A stretch of 64,000 nucleotides of DNA from CAVVAE01 sp963746185. Its GTDB lineage: Bacteria; Actinomycetota; Actinomycetes; Propionibacteriales; Nocardioidaceae. The translations under genes and the position numbers were made by a program. The notes beneath the pieces were generated by a model. The model had not been told where the DNA came from and did no database searches. It was given only the letters and a program-made list of their open reading frames with translations. Shown in pieces: positions 57,035 to 64,000 of this stretch. Every line of letters starts with the position of its first letter. Within the stretch, counting starts at the first letter, position 1. Location: assembly GCA_963746185.1 (NCBI GenBank), contig CAVVAE010000001.1, forward strand, positions 186,001 to 250,000. Direction: 5' to 3'.

Positions 57035-60000
57035 ATGTCGGACAGTTTCGTCCACCTCCACGTGCATACCGAGTTCTCCATGCTCGACGGCGCGGCCAGG
57101 GTCGGGGAGCTGTTCGACGAGACGGCCGGGCTCGGCATGCCTGCCCTGGCGATCACCGACCACGGCAACATGTTCGGCGCCTTCGAGTTCTACCAGGCGG
57201 GCAAGGCTCGCGGGGTCAAGCCGATCATCGGGATCGAGGCCTACGTCACGCCTGGCACCAGCCGGTTCGAGCGGCGGCGGGTGCAATGGGGCAACGGTGG
57301 CCCCGACGACGTATCCGGTGGCGGCGCCTACACCCACATCACGATGCTGGCCGAGACGACCGAGGGCATGCACAACCTGTTCCGGTTGAGCTCACTCGCC
57401 TCGATCGAGGGCCAGTACTACAAGCCGCGGGTCGACCGCGAGCTGCTCGAGCGTTACGGCAAGGGCATCATCGCCACGACGGGCTGCCCATCCGGTGAGG
57501 TCCAGACCCTGCTGCGGCTCGGCAAGTACGACGCCGCGCGCGAGGCCGCTGCCTACTACCGCGACGTCTTCGGACCCAACAACTACTTCGTCGAACTGAT
57601 GGACCACGGCCTCGACATCGAGAAGCGGGTTCGCGCCGACCTGCTCAGGCTGGCCAAGGAAATCGACGTGCCACTGGTCGCCAGCAACGACCTGCATTAC
57701 ACCCGACCCGAAGACGCCATCGGGCACGACGCGTTGCTCTGCATCCAGTCCGGGTCGACCGTCAACGACGTAGACCGGTTCAAGCTCGACGGCGACGGCT
57801 ACTACCTGAAGACACCCGCGGAGATGCGCGACATCTGGCGCGACTTCCCGGAGGCGTGCGACAACACGTTGCTGATTGCCGAGCGCTGCAACGTGGAGTT
57901 TGCCGAAGGCCGCAACCTGATGCCGCGGTTCTCCGTTCCCGAAGGCGAGACCGAGGAGACCTGGTTCGTCAAGGAGATCGAGACCGGTCTCGTCAAGCGC
58001 TACCCCGACGGGATCTCTCCCGAGGTCCGCGAACGTGCCGACCTCGAGACGTCGATGATCCTTCAGATGGGGTTCCCGGGCTACTTCCTCGTCACGGCAG
58101 ACCTCATCAACTGGGCCAAGGCCCAAGGCATCCGGGTCGGCCCCGGCCGAGGTTCGGCCACGGGCGCGATCGTGGCCTACGCCATGGGCATCACCGAGCT
58201 CGACCCACTGGTGCATGGTCTGCTGTTCGAGCGGTTCCTCAACCCCGAGCGCGTCACGATGCCCGACATCGACATCGACTTCGACGAGCGCCGCCGCGGT
58301 GAGGTACTCCGCTACGTGACCGAGAAGTACGGCGACGACCGGGTTTCGCAAGTGGTCACCTACGGCACTATCAAGGCCAAGCAGGCACTCAAGGATGCGT
58401 CACGGGTGTTGGGCTATCCCTTCACCGTGGGCGAGCGCATCACCAAGGCGCTCCCGCCGGCAGTGATGGGCAAAGACATCCCGCTCGGCGCAATCTTCGA
58501 CCAGAAGCACCGGCGCTATGGCGAGGCCGGGGAGCTACGCGGGCTCTACGACAACGACACCGACGTCAAGAAAATCATCGACACGGCTCGTCAGCTCGAG
58601 AACCTCAAGCGGCAGTGGGGCGTGCATGCCTGCGCGGTGATCTTGTCGTCGGAGCCGCTGCTCGATGTGATGCCGATGATGCGGCGTGAGCAGGACGGCG
58701 CGACCATCACGCAGTTCGACTACCCGACCTGCGAGACGCTCGGCCTCCTCAAGATGGACTTCCTCGGCCTCCGCAACTTGACCGTCATCGACGACTGTCA
58801 GGCCAACATCGCGGCCAACCGAGGCGAGACGGTCGAGATCGAGGGACTCTCGTTCGACGACCCGGTGACCTACGCGCTGCTGTCTCGCGGCGACACGCTG
58901 GGCGTCTTCCAGCTCGACGGCGGCCCGATGCGCTCGCTGCTCCGCGCGATGAAGCCTGACTCGTTCGAGGACATCTCCGCGGTGCTGGCGCTCTACCGCC
59001 CCGGTCCGATGGCAGCCAACGCCCACATCGACTACGCCGACCGGAAGAACGGACGCAAGCCGGTCACCGCGATCCACGACGAGCTCGCCGAGCCACTCGC
59101 CGAGATCCTCGACGAGACCTATGGGCTGGTCGTCTACCAGGAGCAGGTCCAGGCGATCGCGCGCAAGGTCGCTGGCTACTCGCTGGGCCAGGCCGACCTG
59201 CTCCGCCGGGCGATGGGCAAGAAGAAGAAGTCCGAGCTGGACGCCCAGCTGTCGAACTTCACTGCCGGTATGCAGGCGAACGGCTTCTCGACCTCGGCGA
59301 TCAACGCCCTCTGGAACACCCTGCTGCCGTTCTGCGACTACGGGTTCAACAAGTCACACACTGCCGGCTACGGGCTCGTCTCGTATTGGACCGCCTATCT
59401 CAAGGCCAACTTCCCGGCTGAGTACATGGCCGCGCTGCTCACCAGCGTCCGCGACGACAAGGACAAGTCGGCCGTCTACCTCAACGAGTGCCGACGGATG
59501 GGGATCAAAGTGCTCCCGCCGGATGTCAACGACTCCGACGCGGACTTCACCCCGGTCGGCACCGACATCCGATTCGGCCTGAACGCCATCCGCAACGTCG
59601 GTCACAACGTCGTCAGCGCCCTGGTCGCCGCCCGCACCGAAAAGGGGCGGTTTGCCAGCTTCCATGACTTCGTCGACAAGGTCTCGATTCAGGTCTGCAA
59701 CAAGCGTGTGCTCGAGTCCCTGGCCAAGGCTGGCGCGTTCGACTCGCTCGGACACTCGCGGCAGGGGATCGTCACCATCCACGAACGAGTGGCCGAGCGG
59801 GTGATCGAGCAGAAGAAGCAGGCCGAGGTCGGTCAGTTCTCGTTGTGGGAGGGTCAGGACGAGGAAGTCTTCTCCATCGATCCCGAGCCCATCGCTTCCG
59901 CCGAGTGGGACAAGCGATCGCTGCTCGCCTATGAGCGCGACATGCTCGGGCTGTACGTCTCCGACCACCCGCTCAACGGCCTCGAGCACGTGCTGGCATC

Positions 60001-60553
60001 GGCGGCCGACATCTCGATCGGGCAACTGATCACCGATGAGTCCCGTGAGGAGGGCAGCATCGTCACGGTCGCCGGACTCATCACCTCAGTCGTCCGCAAG
60101 ACCACGAAGAAGGGCGATCTCTACGCCGTTGTCACCGTGGAGGACCTCGAAGGCGCCATCAACGTCATGGTGTTCCCGCGCGACTACCAGCTTTCCTCGA
60201 CCCTTCTCATCGAGGACTCCGTCGTGCTCGTCAAGGGCAAGCTCAAGAGGAGCCGCGACGATGCGCTCGAGATCACTTCGCTCGAGATCACCGTGCCTGA
60301 CTTGGAACGAGGAGCCTCCAACGGTCCCGTGGTCATCTCGATGCCCGCGGTGCGAGTAACGCCCCCGATCGTCGACCAGTTGAAGGATGTGCTGGCGACT
60401 CATCCTGGGGTGGCCGAAGTGCATCTGAAGCTTCAGTCCGCCGGCCGCACGATGGTGATGCGGCTCGATGAACGCCTCCGCGTGGCACCAACGCCGGCGT
60501 TGATGGCCGATCTCAAGGCGCTGCTCGGTCCGTCCTGCCTGTCTGCCTCGTAG
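57035..60553 (+). CDS. dnaE1: Replicative DNA polymerase III alpha subunit DnaE1
   Basis: 1172 residues from ATG 57035 (GTGAGGAG upstream), the family start SFVHLHVHTEFSMLDG. The PHP domain retains the metal-binding set (HLHVHTEFS, ITDHGNMFGAFEF, GIIATTGCPSGEV), consistent with the proofreading PHP exonuclease of actinobacterial DnaE1. The catalytic aspartates are in MPDIDIDFDERRRGEV. Palm, fingers and the tandem HhH follow (FNKSHTAGYGLVSYWTAYLKANFPAEYMAALL), then the OB fold (ITSVVRKTTKKGDLYAVVTVEDLEGAINVMVFP). The second dnaE of the window; dnaE2 is 36 kb away. Confidence 0.97.
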   Translation: MSDSFVHLHVHTEFSMLDGAARVGELFDETAGLGMPALAITDHGNMFGAFEFYQAGKARGVKPIIGIEAYVTPGTSRFERRRVQWGNGGPDDVSGGGAYTHITMLAETTEGMHNLFRLSSLASIEGQYYKPRVDRELLERYGKGIIATTGCPSGEVQTLLRLGKYDAAREAAAYYRDVFGPNNYFVELMDHGLDIEKRVRADLLRLAKEIDVPLVASNDLHYTRPEDAIGHDALLCIQSGSTVNDVDRFKLDGDGYYLKTPAEMRDIWRDFPEACDNTLLIAERCNVEFAEGRNLMPRFSVPEGETEETWFVKEIETGLVKRYPDGISPEVRERADLETSMILQMGFPGYFLVTADLINWAKAQGIRVGPGRGSATGAIVAYAMGITELDPLVHGLLFERFLNPERVTMPDIDIDFDERRRGEVLRYVTEKYGDDRVSQVVTYGTIKAKQALKDASRVLGYPFTVGERITKALPPAVMGKDIPLGAIFDQKHRRYGEAGELRGLYDNDTDVKKIIDTARQLENLKRQWGVHACAVILSSEPLLDVMPMMRREQDGATITQFDYPTCETLGLLKMDFLGLRNLTVIDDCQANIAANRGETVEIEGLSFDDPVTYALLSRGDTLGVFQLDGGPMRSLLRAMKPDSFEDISAVLALYRPGPMAANAHIDYADRKNGRKPVTAIHDELAEPLAEILDETYGLVVYQEQVQAIARKVAGYSLGQADLLRRAMGKKKKSELDAQLSNFTAGMQANGFSTSAINALWNTLLPFCDYGFNKSHTAGYGLVSYWTAYLKANFPAEYMAALLTSVRDDKDKSAVYLNECRRMGIKVLPPDVNDSDADFTPVGTDIRFGLNAIRNVGHNVVSALVAARTEKGRFASFHDFVDKVSIQVCNKRVLESLAKAGAFDSLGHSRQGIVTIHERVAERVIEQKKQAEVGQFSLWEGQDEEVFSIDPEPIASAEWDKRSLLAYERDMLGLYVSDHPLNGLEHVLASAADISIGQLITDESREEGSIVTVAGLITSVVRKTTKKGDLYAVVTVEDLEGAINVMVFPRDYQLSSTLLIEDSVVLVKGKLKRSRDDALEITSLEITVPDLERGASNGPVVISMPAVRVTPPIVDQLKDVLATHPGVAEVHLKLQSAGRTMVMRLDERLRVAPTPALMADLKALLGPSCLSAS

Positions 60554-60580
60554 TGGACAGGCACTCCTCAGGGTCGCCAC

Positions 60581-60586
60581 TAGGAT
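60581..60586 (+). promoter_or_regulatory. -10 element TAGGAT of a leaderless promoter for the 60594 gene
   Basis: TAGGAT, 7 bases (TCACCAC), GTG 60594. No ribosome site. Confidence 0.6.
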
Positions 60587-60593
60587 TCACCAC

Positions 60594-61247
60594 GTGACCT
60601 TCCCCAGTCCGTCAGCGCCTCCTCCGGGAGCGGCACTGCCGTCGTACCCCGGCGAAACACCGGAGCCAGACGACGACACGAGCTCGTTCCGTGAACGCGT
60701 GGTGTTTGTCCTGGCCTGCATGGGGGTCGGTGCTGTGGCTGCGATTCCGGCTGGGTGGCTGTGGGCGCAAGTGGCGGATCCGCCTACTGCAACGCTCACC
60801 GCCGCCGGGCTCGAGTTCGGCGAGCTCGAGTTCGACAAGGTGACCGGAGTGACGATGTGGTTCATGGTCATCGGTGTCGGCTTCGGTCTCGTGCTCGGAA
60901 CTGTGGTCGGCTGGATCGGGCGCCGCCATGGCCTTGTCACAGCGGTCGCTGTGTTGGCGATGTGTGGCGTGGCGACCTACCTCACGATGCTGTGCGGAGT
61001 TCACTGGTTCGGACCTGACAACGGGATCGACATGGTTGGCCTCTTCACCAACACCACGCGACAGCCGCTGGTGGACGCCAACGTCGGCGATGTCATCAAA
61101 AGCGAGTTGGCCGTGCGGTCGAGCGTCGCCTACCTCGGTTGGCCGATCGGGGGGCTAATCGGTGCTATTGCGGCGATCTTCGGCTGGCCGAAAGCCGCAA
61201 AACCGGCCTGGATGGCCCCACCCTCAAGTAGCCTCAGCGTTCAGTAG
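60594..61247 (+). CDS. Four-helix membrane protein of unknown function
   Basis: 217 residues. A proline-rich, acidic cytoplasmic N-terminus (about 1-33) is followed by four membrane segments: VVFVLACMGVGAVAAIPAGWLW, TMWFMVIGVGFGLVLGTVVGWI, LVTAVAVLAMCGVATYLTML, and VAYLGWPIGGLIGAIAAIFG. A loop of about 45 residues lies between the third and fourth. I do not recognise a family with confidence (it recalls DUF2567-type proteins). It precedes the DUF3352 gene by 23 bases and may share its transcript. GTG start at leaderless spacing from TAGGAT. Confidence 0.72.
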   Translation: MTFPSPSAPPPGAALPSYPGETPEPDDDTSSFRERVVFVLACMGVGAVAAIPAGWLWAQVADPPTATLTAAGLEFGELEFDKVTGVTMWFMVIGVGFGLVLGTVVGWIGRRHGLVTAVAVLAMCGVATYLTMLCGVHWFGPDNGIDMVGLFTNTTRQPLVDANVGDVIKSELAVRSSVAYLGWPIGGLIGAIAAIFGWPKAAKPAWMAPPSSSLSVQ

Positions 61248-61270
61248 TTTCACCAACGAGGGGTCCACAC

Positions 61271-63049
61271 ATGTCGAGCACTACGCCGCCTCCCGGTCCG
61301 GGAGGCCCCGGTTGGGGTTCCCAACCACAGCAGCCCGGCCCACCACAGCAGCCCGGCCAAGGCCAACCGGTTCCGCCGGCTGGGTATGGCCCGCCCGCGG
61401 GATACGGCCAGCCGGGTGCGCCCGGACAGCCGGTTCAGCCCGCCGGATACGGCCCCTACGGACCAGGTGGACCGTTCGGACCGGGTGGTCCTGGGGGACC
61501 GGGCGGTCAACCGCCCGCGTCGGGCTCGAGCGGCATGAGTCGCGGGGTCAAGATCGGCGCCATCGCTGTTGCTGTCGCGGTCCTCATCGGTGGCAGCGCC
61601 TTTGCCATCAAGGTGGTCAAGGACAAGTTCAATGCGGCAGGCCCGCAGGCCGCGGAGGCGATTCCGGCCGATGCGATCTTCTACGTCGGAGTCGACCTCG
61701 ACCCGTCGGCGTCGCAGAAGGTCAACGCGTTGCGCTTCCTCAACCACTTCCCAGCCTTCGAAGAGGCTTCGGGAGTAGAGGACGCGAAGGACGACATTCG
61801 CAAGACCATCTTCGACAAGACTCTTGAGGCATCCCCGTGCGACGAAATCACGTACGACGCTGACGTGAAGCCCTGGATAGGCAGCAAGTTCGCGTTCGCT
61901 GGTATGCCCCCCGACGGTGACAGCAGCGAACCGACGCCAGTCTTCGCTGTCGAGGTCACCGACGAATCAGCCGCCAAGAAGGGACTCGACAAGCTCGCCT
62001 CGGCGTGTGCGTCGGAGGCCCCTGACTTCGGCCTAGCGTTCAGCGGCGACTACGCCCTGATCGCCGAGACCCAGGACCAGGCCGACAAGTACGCAGACTC
62101 GGCGGACTCGAAGTCGCTGTCAGACGACGCAGACTTCAACGACGACATGGACGCACTCGGCGACCTCGGAGTAGCGACTGCGTGGGTGGACATCGACGGC
62201 GCGATCGACATGTTCGGCAGCGAGCTCGACCTCACGGGAACAGACTCCGGGCTCGACTTCTTGCGCAGCAGCTATCAGCGCGCTGCGGTGACGTTCCGCT
62301 TCGAAAGCGACCATGCCGAGTTCGCCACCAGCATCTACGGCGACACACCTGACATCAACCACTCTGAAAACCAGATCGTCAACCTGCCTGACTCGACCGT
62401 GTTCGCGGCCTCCGAAGCGGGTGGCGGTGAGCGGCTCGCAGCCTCATGGGACGACATCATGAAGGCGGCGGAAGCCTCGGGAGCCGACATCGAAAGTGAG
62501 ATCTCCGACTTCGAGACGCAGACCGGCCTCAGCATCCCTGACGACATCGAGACGGTCCTGGGCGACAACCTGTTGTTCGCGCTCGACAGCGACGGCTTGA
62601 CTGCCGACGCCATCGAGGCTGAGGACCCGACGGTGCTGAACGCCGGTGTGCGCTTCTCTGGCGACAAGGACGAGCTCGAGGCCATCTACGACAAGGTGTT
62701 GGCGATCGTGCAGGACGAGGCCGACACCGATGTGCCGTTCAGCAAGAAGGAGACCGATGACGGTCTGGTCATCGCCACGAATGACTCTTATGCCGACGAG
62801 CTGTCCGGTGACGGAAGCCTCGGAGACACTGACGCATTCACGTCTGTGGTCGACGATGGCGGTGACAAGGAGTTCGTGATGTTCTTCAACTTCGACGCAG
62901 TCGAGGATCAGGTCCTCGAGGCGGCGGTGCGAGCCGGTGTCTCACAGGACATCATCGAAAACCTGCGTCCGCTGCAGGCCATCGGATTCAGCAGCGACAC
63001 CGACGGCAAGTACAACAACAGCACGATCGTGGTTTCCGTCAACGACTAG
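61271..63049 (+). CDS. DUF3352 family membrane-anchored protein
   Basis: 592 residues. A Pro/Gly/Gln-rich cytoplasmic N-terminus (about 1-90) with repeated PGQP/GYGP units precedes one membrane helix (VKIGAIAVAVAVLIGGSAFAIKVV) and a large extracytoplasmic region that starts AIPADAIFYVGVDLDPSASQK, the DUF3352 hallmark. The outer part is strongly acidic. Function unknown. GAGGGG lies just before the ATG. Its stop shares the CTAG at 63046-63049 with the stop of the convergent Lon-domain gene. Confidence 0.83.
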   Translation: MSSTTPPPGPGGPGWGSQPQQPGPPQQPGQGQPVPPAGYGPPAGYGQPGAPGQPVQPAGYGPYGPGGPFGPGGPGGPGGQPPASGSSGMSRGVKIGAIAVAVAVLIGGSAFAIKVVKDKFNAAGPQAAEAIPADAIFYVGVDLDPSASQKVNALRFLNHFPAFEEASGVEDAKDDIRKTIFDKTLEASPCDEITYDADVKPWIGSKFAFAGMPPDGDSSEPTPVFAVEVTDESAAKKGLDKLASACASEAPDFGLAFSGDYALIAETQDQADKYADSADSKSLSDDADFNDDMDALGDLGVATAWVDIDGAIDMFGSELDLTGTDSGLDFLRSSYQRAAVTFRFESDHAEFATSIYGDTPDINHSENQIVNLPDSTVFAASEAGGGERLAASWDDIMKAAEASGADIESEISDFETQTGLSIPDDIETVLGDNLLFALDSDGLTADAIEAEDPTVLNAGVRFSGDKDELEAIYDKVLAIVQDEADTDVPFSKKETDDGLVIATNDSYADELSGDGSLGDTDAFTSVVDDGGDKEFVMFFNFDAVEDQVLEAAVRAGVSQDIIENLRPLQAIGFSSDTDGKYNNSTIVVSVND

Positions 63050-63723
63050 TTCGGACACCACTGGGTGCGGGCCATCATCGTCGCCGGCAGCGACGGGATG
63101 GCGGTGATCGCATGCAGCTCGGAGCGCATCATCGATGTTCCGAGCTGCAGGCGGCTGGTGACGTCGGGGGCTTCGAGCAGGTTCTGCCGCTCGGCAAGGT
63201 TCAGCACGAGCGCCGCGGCCAACGTGTACGAGAGGTCGACCGGATCGGTCGGGGTGTCTCCTTCGAGCACGTCGTCGCCGCGGAGCTGCGCGACAGCGCC
63301 GCGATATACGTCGAAGAGCACTCGCGCGATGTCGGCTGCCTGCTGGGCGTCGGCCGGATTTCCTTCTGCGCCGTCCGGAAGCCATTCGACGTCGGCCCGC
63401 AGGTACTCGTGTGAGGGGTCCAGGCTCTCGACGTGGAACCGTCGGCGACCGATGACCATGATCTCGAACGAGCCATCGGGGTTGGCCGTGACTTCGGTGA
63501 CCAGGGCCGCGCAGCCGGTTCGCTGGATCGTGTGTACGCCGCGGGCCCCGACTTCGTACCCGACCTTGATCGCCACGACACCGAACTCACGCGCAGCGTC
63601 AGGGGGAAGCGCGATCAGGTCCCGAACGAGCAGGCGGTAACGGTCCTCGAAGATGTGAAGCGGCATCACGATCCCGGGGAACAGCACCGTGTTCAACGGG
63701 AAGAGAGGAAGCGGCTCGCTCAC
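63046..63723 (-). CDS. Lon substrate-binding (N-terminal) domain protein
   Basis: 225 residues. The LON domain runs from LPLFPLNTVLFPGIVMPLHIFEDRYRLLVRDLI to about residue 190, with GTVARI-like segments and RFHVESLDPSHEYLRADVEWLPD. No ATPase or protease domain follows, so this is a stand-alone member, common in actinobacteria; the role is unknown. GTG start 6 bases after TAGGTT. Its stop overlaps that of the convergent DUF3352 gene within CTAG. Confidence 0.88.
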   Translation of the reverse strand: MSEPLPLFPLNTVLFPGIVMPLHIFEDRYRLLVRDLIALPPDAAREFGVVAIKVGYEVGARGVHTIQRTGCAALVTEVTANPDGSFEIMVIGRRRFHVESLDPSHEYLRADVEWLPDGAEGNPADAQQAADIARVLFDVYRGAVAQLRGDDVLEGDTPTDPVDLSYTLAAALVLNLAERQNLLEAPDVTSRLQLGTSMMRSELHAITAIPSLPATMMARTQWCPN

Positions 63724-63729
63724 CTCTCG

Positions 63730-63735
63730 AACCTA
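63730..63735 (-). promoter_or_regulatory. -10 element TAGGTT of a leaderless promoter for the Lon-domain gene
   Basis: TAGGTT on the minus strand, 6 bases, GTG 63723. Divergent from the hisD promoter about 65 bases away. Confidence 0.55.
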
Positions 63736-63799
63736 ACACCCGACTCCTAGCCACTGGCAGCGTTCGCGAGACGCCGCGGTCTCTGCAATAGCTGGCTTC

Positions 63800-63805
63800 T
63801 AGACT
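63800..63805 (+). promoter_or_regulatory. -10 element TAGACT of a leaderless promoter for hisD
   Basis: TAGACT, 6 bases (GGTCTG), ATG 63812. No ribosome site. Confidence 0.6.
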
Positions 63806-63811
63806 GGTCTG

Positions 63812-64000
63812 ATGATCCGTCACATCGACGTGCGCGGCAGGCGAGCCTCAGGCGAGCGTCTGGACTACCGCGCGCTCGTGCCGCGAGCCGAGTTCGACGT
63901 CGAGGCTGCGATGGAGCAGGTGCGGCCGCTCTGCGAGGCGGTCAGGCTCCACGGGCACGACGAGCTGATCAGTCAGGCGGCCAGGTTCGATGGCGTCGAG
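63812..64000 (+). CDS. hisD: Histidinol dehydrogenase, N-terminal fragment
   Basis: 63 codons remain open to the window end. The N-terminus MIRHIDVRGRRASGERLDYR followed by ALVPRAEFDVEAAMEQVRPLCEAV matches actinobacterial HisD, which oxidises L-histidinol to histidine. The catalytic region lies outside the window, so identification rests on the N-terminus alone. It is probably first of a his operon. Confidence 0.83.
   Translation, partial: MIRHIDVRGRRASGERLDYRALVPRAEFDVEAAMEQVRPLCEAVRLHGHDELISQAARFDGVE

Noticed and set aside
61986..61999. CTCGACAAGCTCG as a further REP copy in the DUF3352 gene
   Set aside because: Only one arm-like stretch is present, with no partner arm; it reads as ordinary coding sequence (LDKLA).

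Overview
The window is a gene-dense, GC-rich chromosomal segment of an actinobacterium. Gene order matches the mycobacterial aroG / pknL / Rv2175c-like / ids / metF-like block and the division cluster mraZ to wag31. GTG starts are frequent, many genes look leaderless, and there are an actinobacterial SOS box and an ileS T-box. The style (13E12/DUF222 remnant, REP-like palindromes, a DksA protein with a histone-like tail) suggests the Propionibacteriales, e.g. Nocardioidaceae. That placement is inference. No tRNA, rRNA, CRISPR array, prophage or complete insertion sequence was seen.

Layout. 1-8.4 kb: end of class II DAHP synthase, threonine aldolase, an EamA exporter, a PknL-type PASTA kinase divergent from its Rv2175c-like DNA-binding partner, an 18-codon ORF coupled to a barstar gene, a polyprenyl diphosphate synthase and metF. 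8.4-16.2 kb: a DUF4126 / ATP-grasp / CrtI-like operon of unknown function, a secreted amidase, a one-pass membrane protein, a YbaK deacylase, and a MarR-GNAT fusion with an operator at its start codon. 16.2-23 kb: an SOS-box-led mutagenesis cassette (DUF6504, dnaE2, methyltransferase, dinB). Its dnaE2 carries REP-like palindromes inserted in frame at two sites. 23-29.3 kb: an L,D-transpeptidase, a DUF3040 protein, and a moxR-DUF58-transglutaminase operon.

29.7-49 kb: the division and cell wall cluster: mraZ (with a four-repeat MraZ operator), a 51-codon membrane protein gene, rsmH, ftsL, ftsI, murE, murF, mraY, murD, ftsW, murG, murC, ftsQ, ftsZ, pgeF, yggS, sepF, yggT, divIVA. These genes are tightly packed with many ATGA overlaps. 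They make lipid II and build the FtsZ/SepF ring and the DivIVA-directed polar growth machinery. 49-64 kb: T-box-controlled ileS, the histone-tailed DksA/TraR protein, lspA, an rluD-type gene, a GNAT gene, a decayed DUF222/HNH gene, replicative dnaE1, a membrane protein, a DUF3352 protein, a Lon-N-terminal-domain protein and the start of hisD.

The most notable items are the in-frame REP insertions in dnaE2, the SOS cassette that pairs DnaE2 with DinB rather than ImuA'/ImuB, the frequency of TANNNT-N6/7-start (leaderless) promoters including one inside the division cluster at murE, and several small overlapping ORFs.
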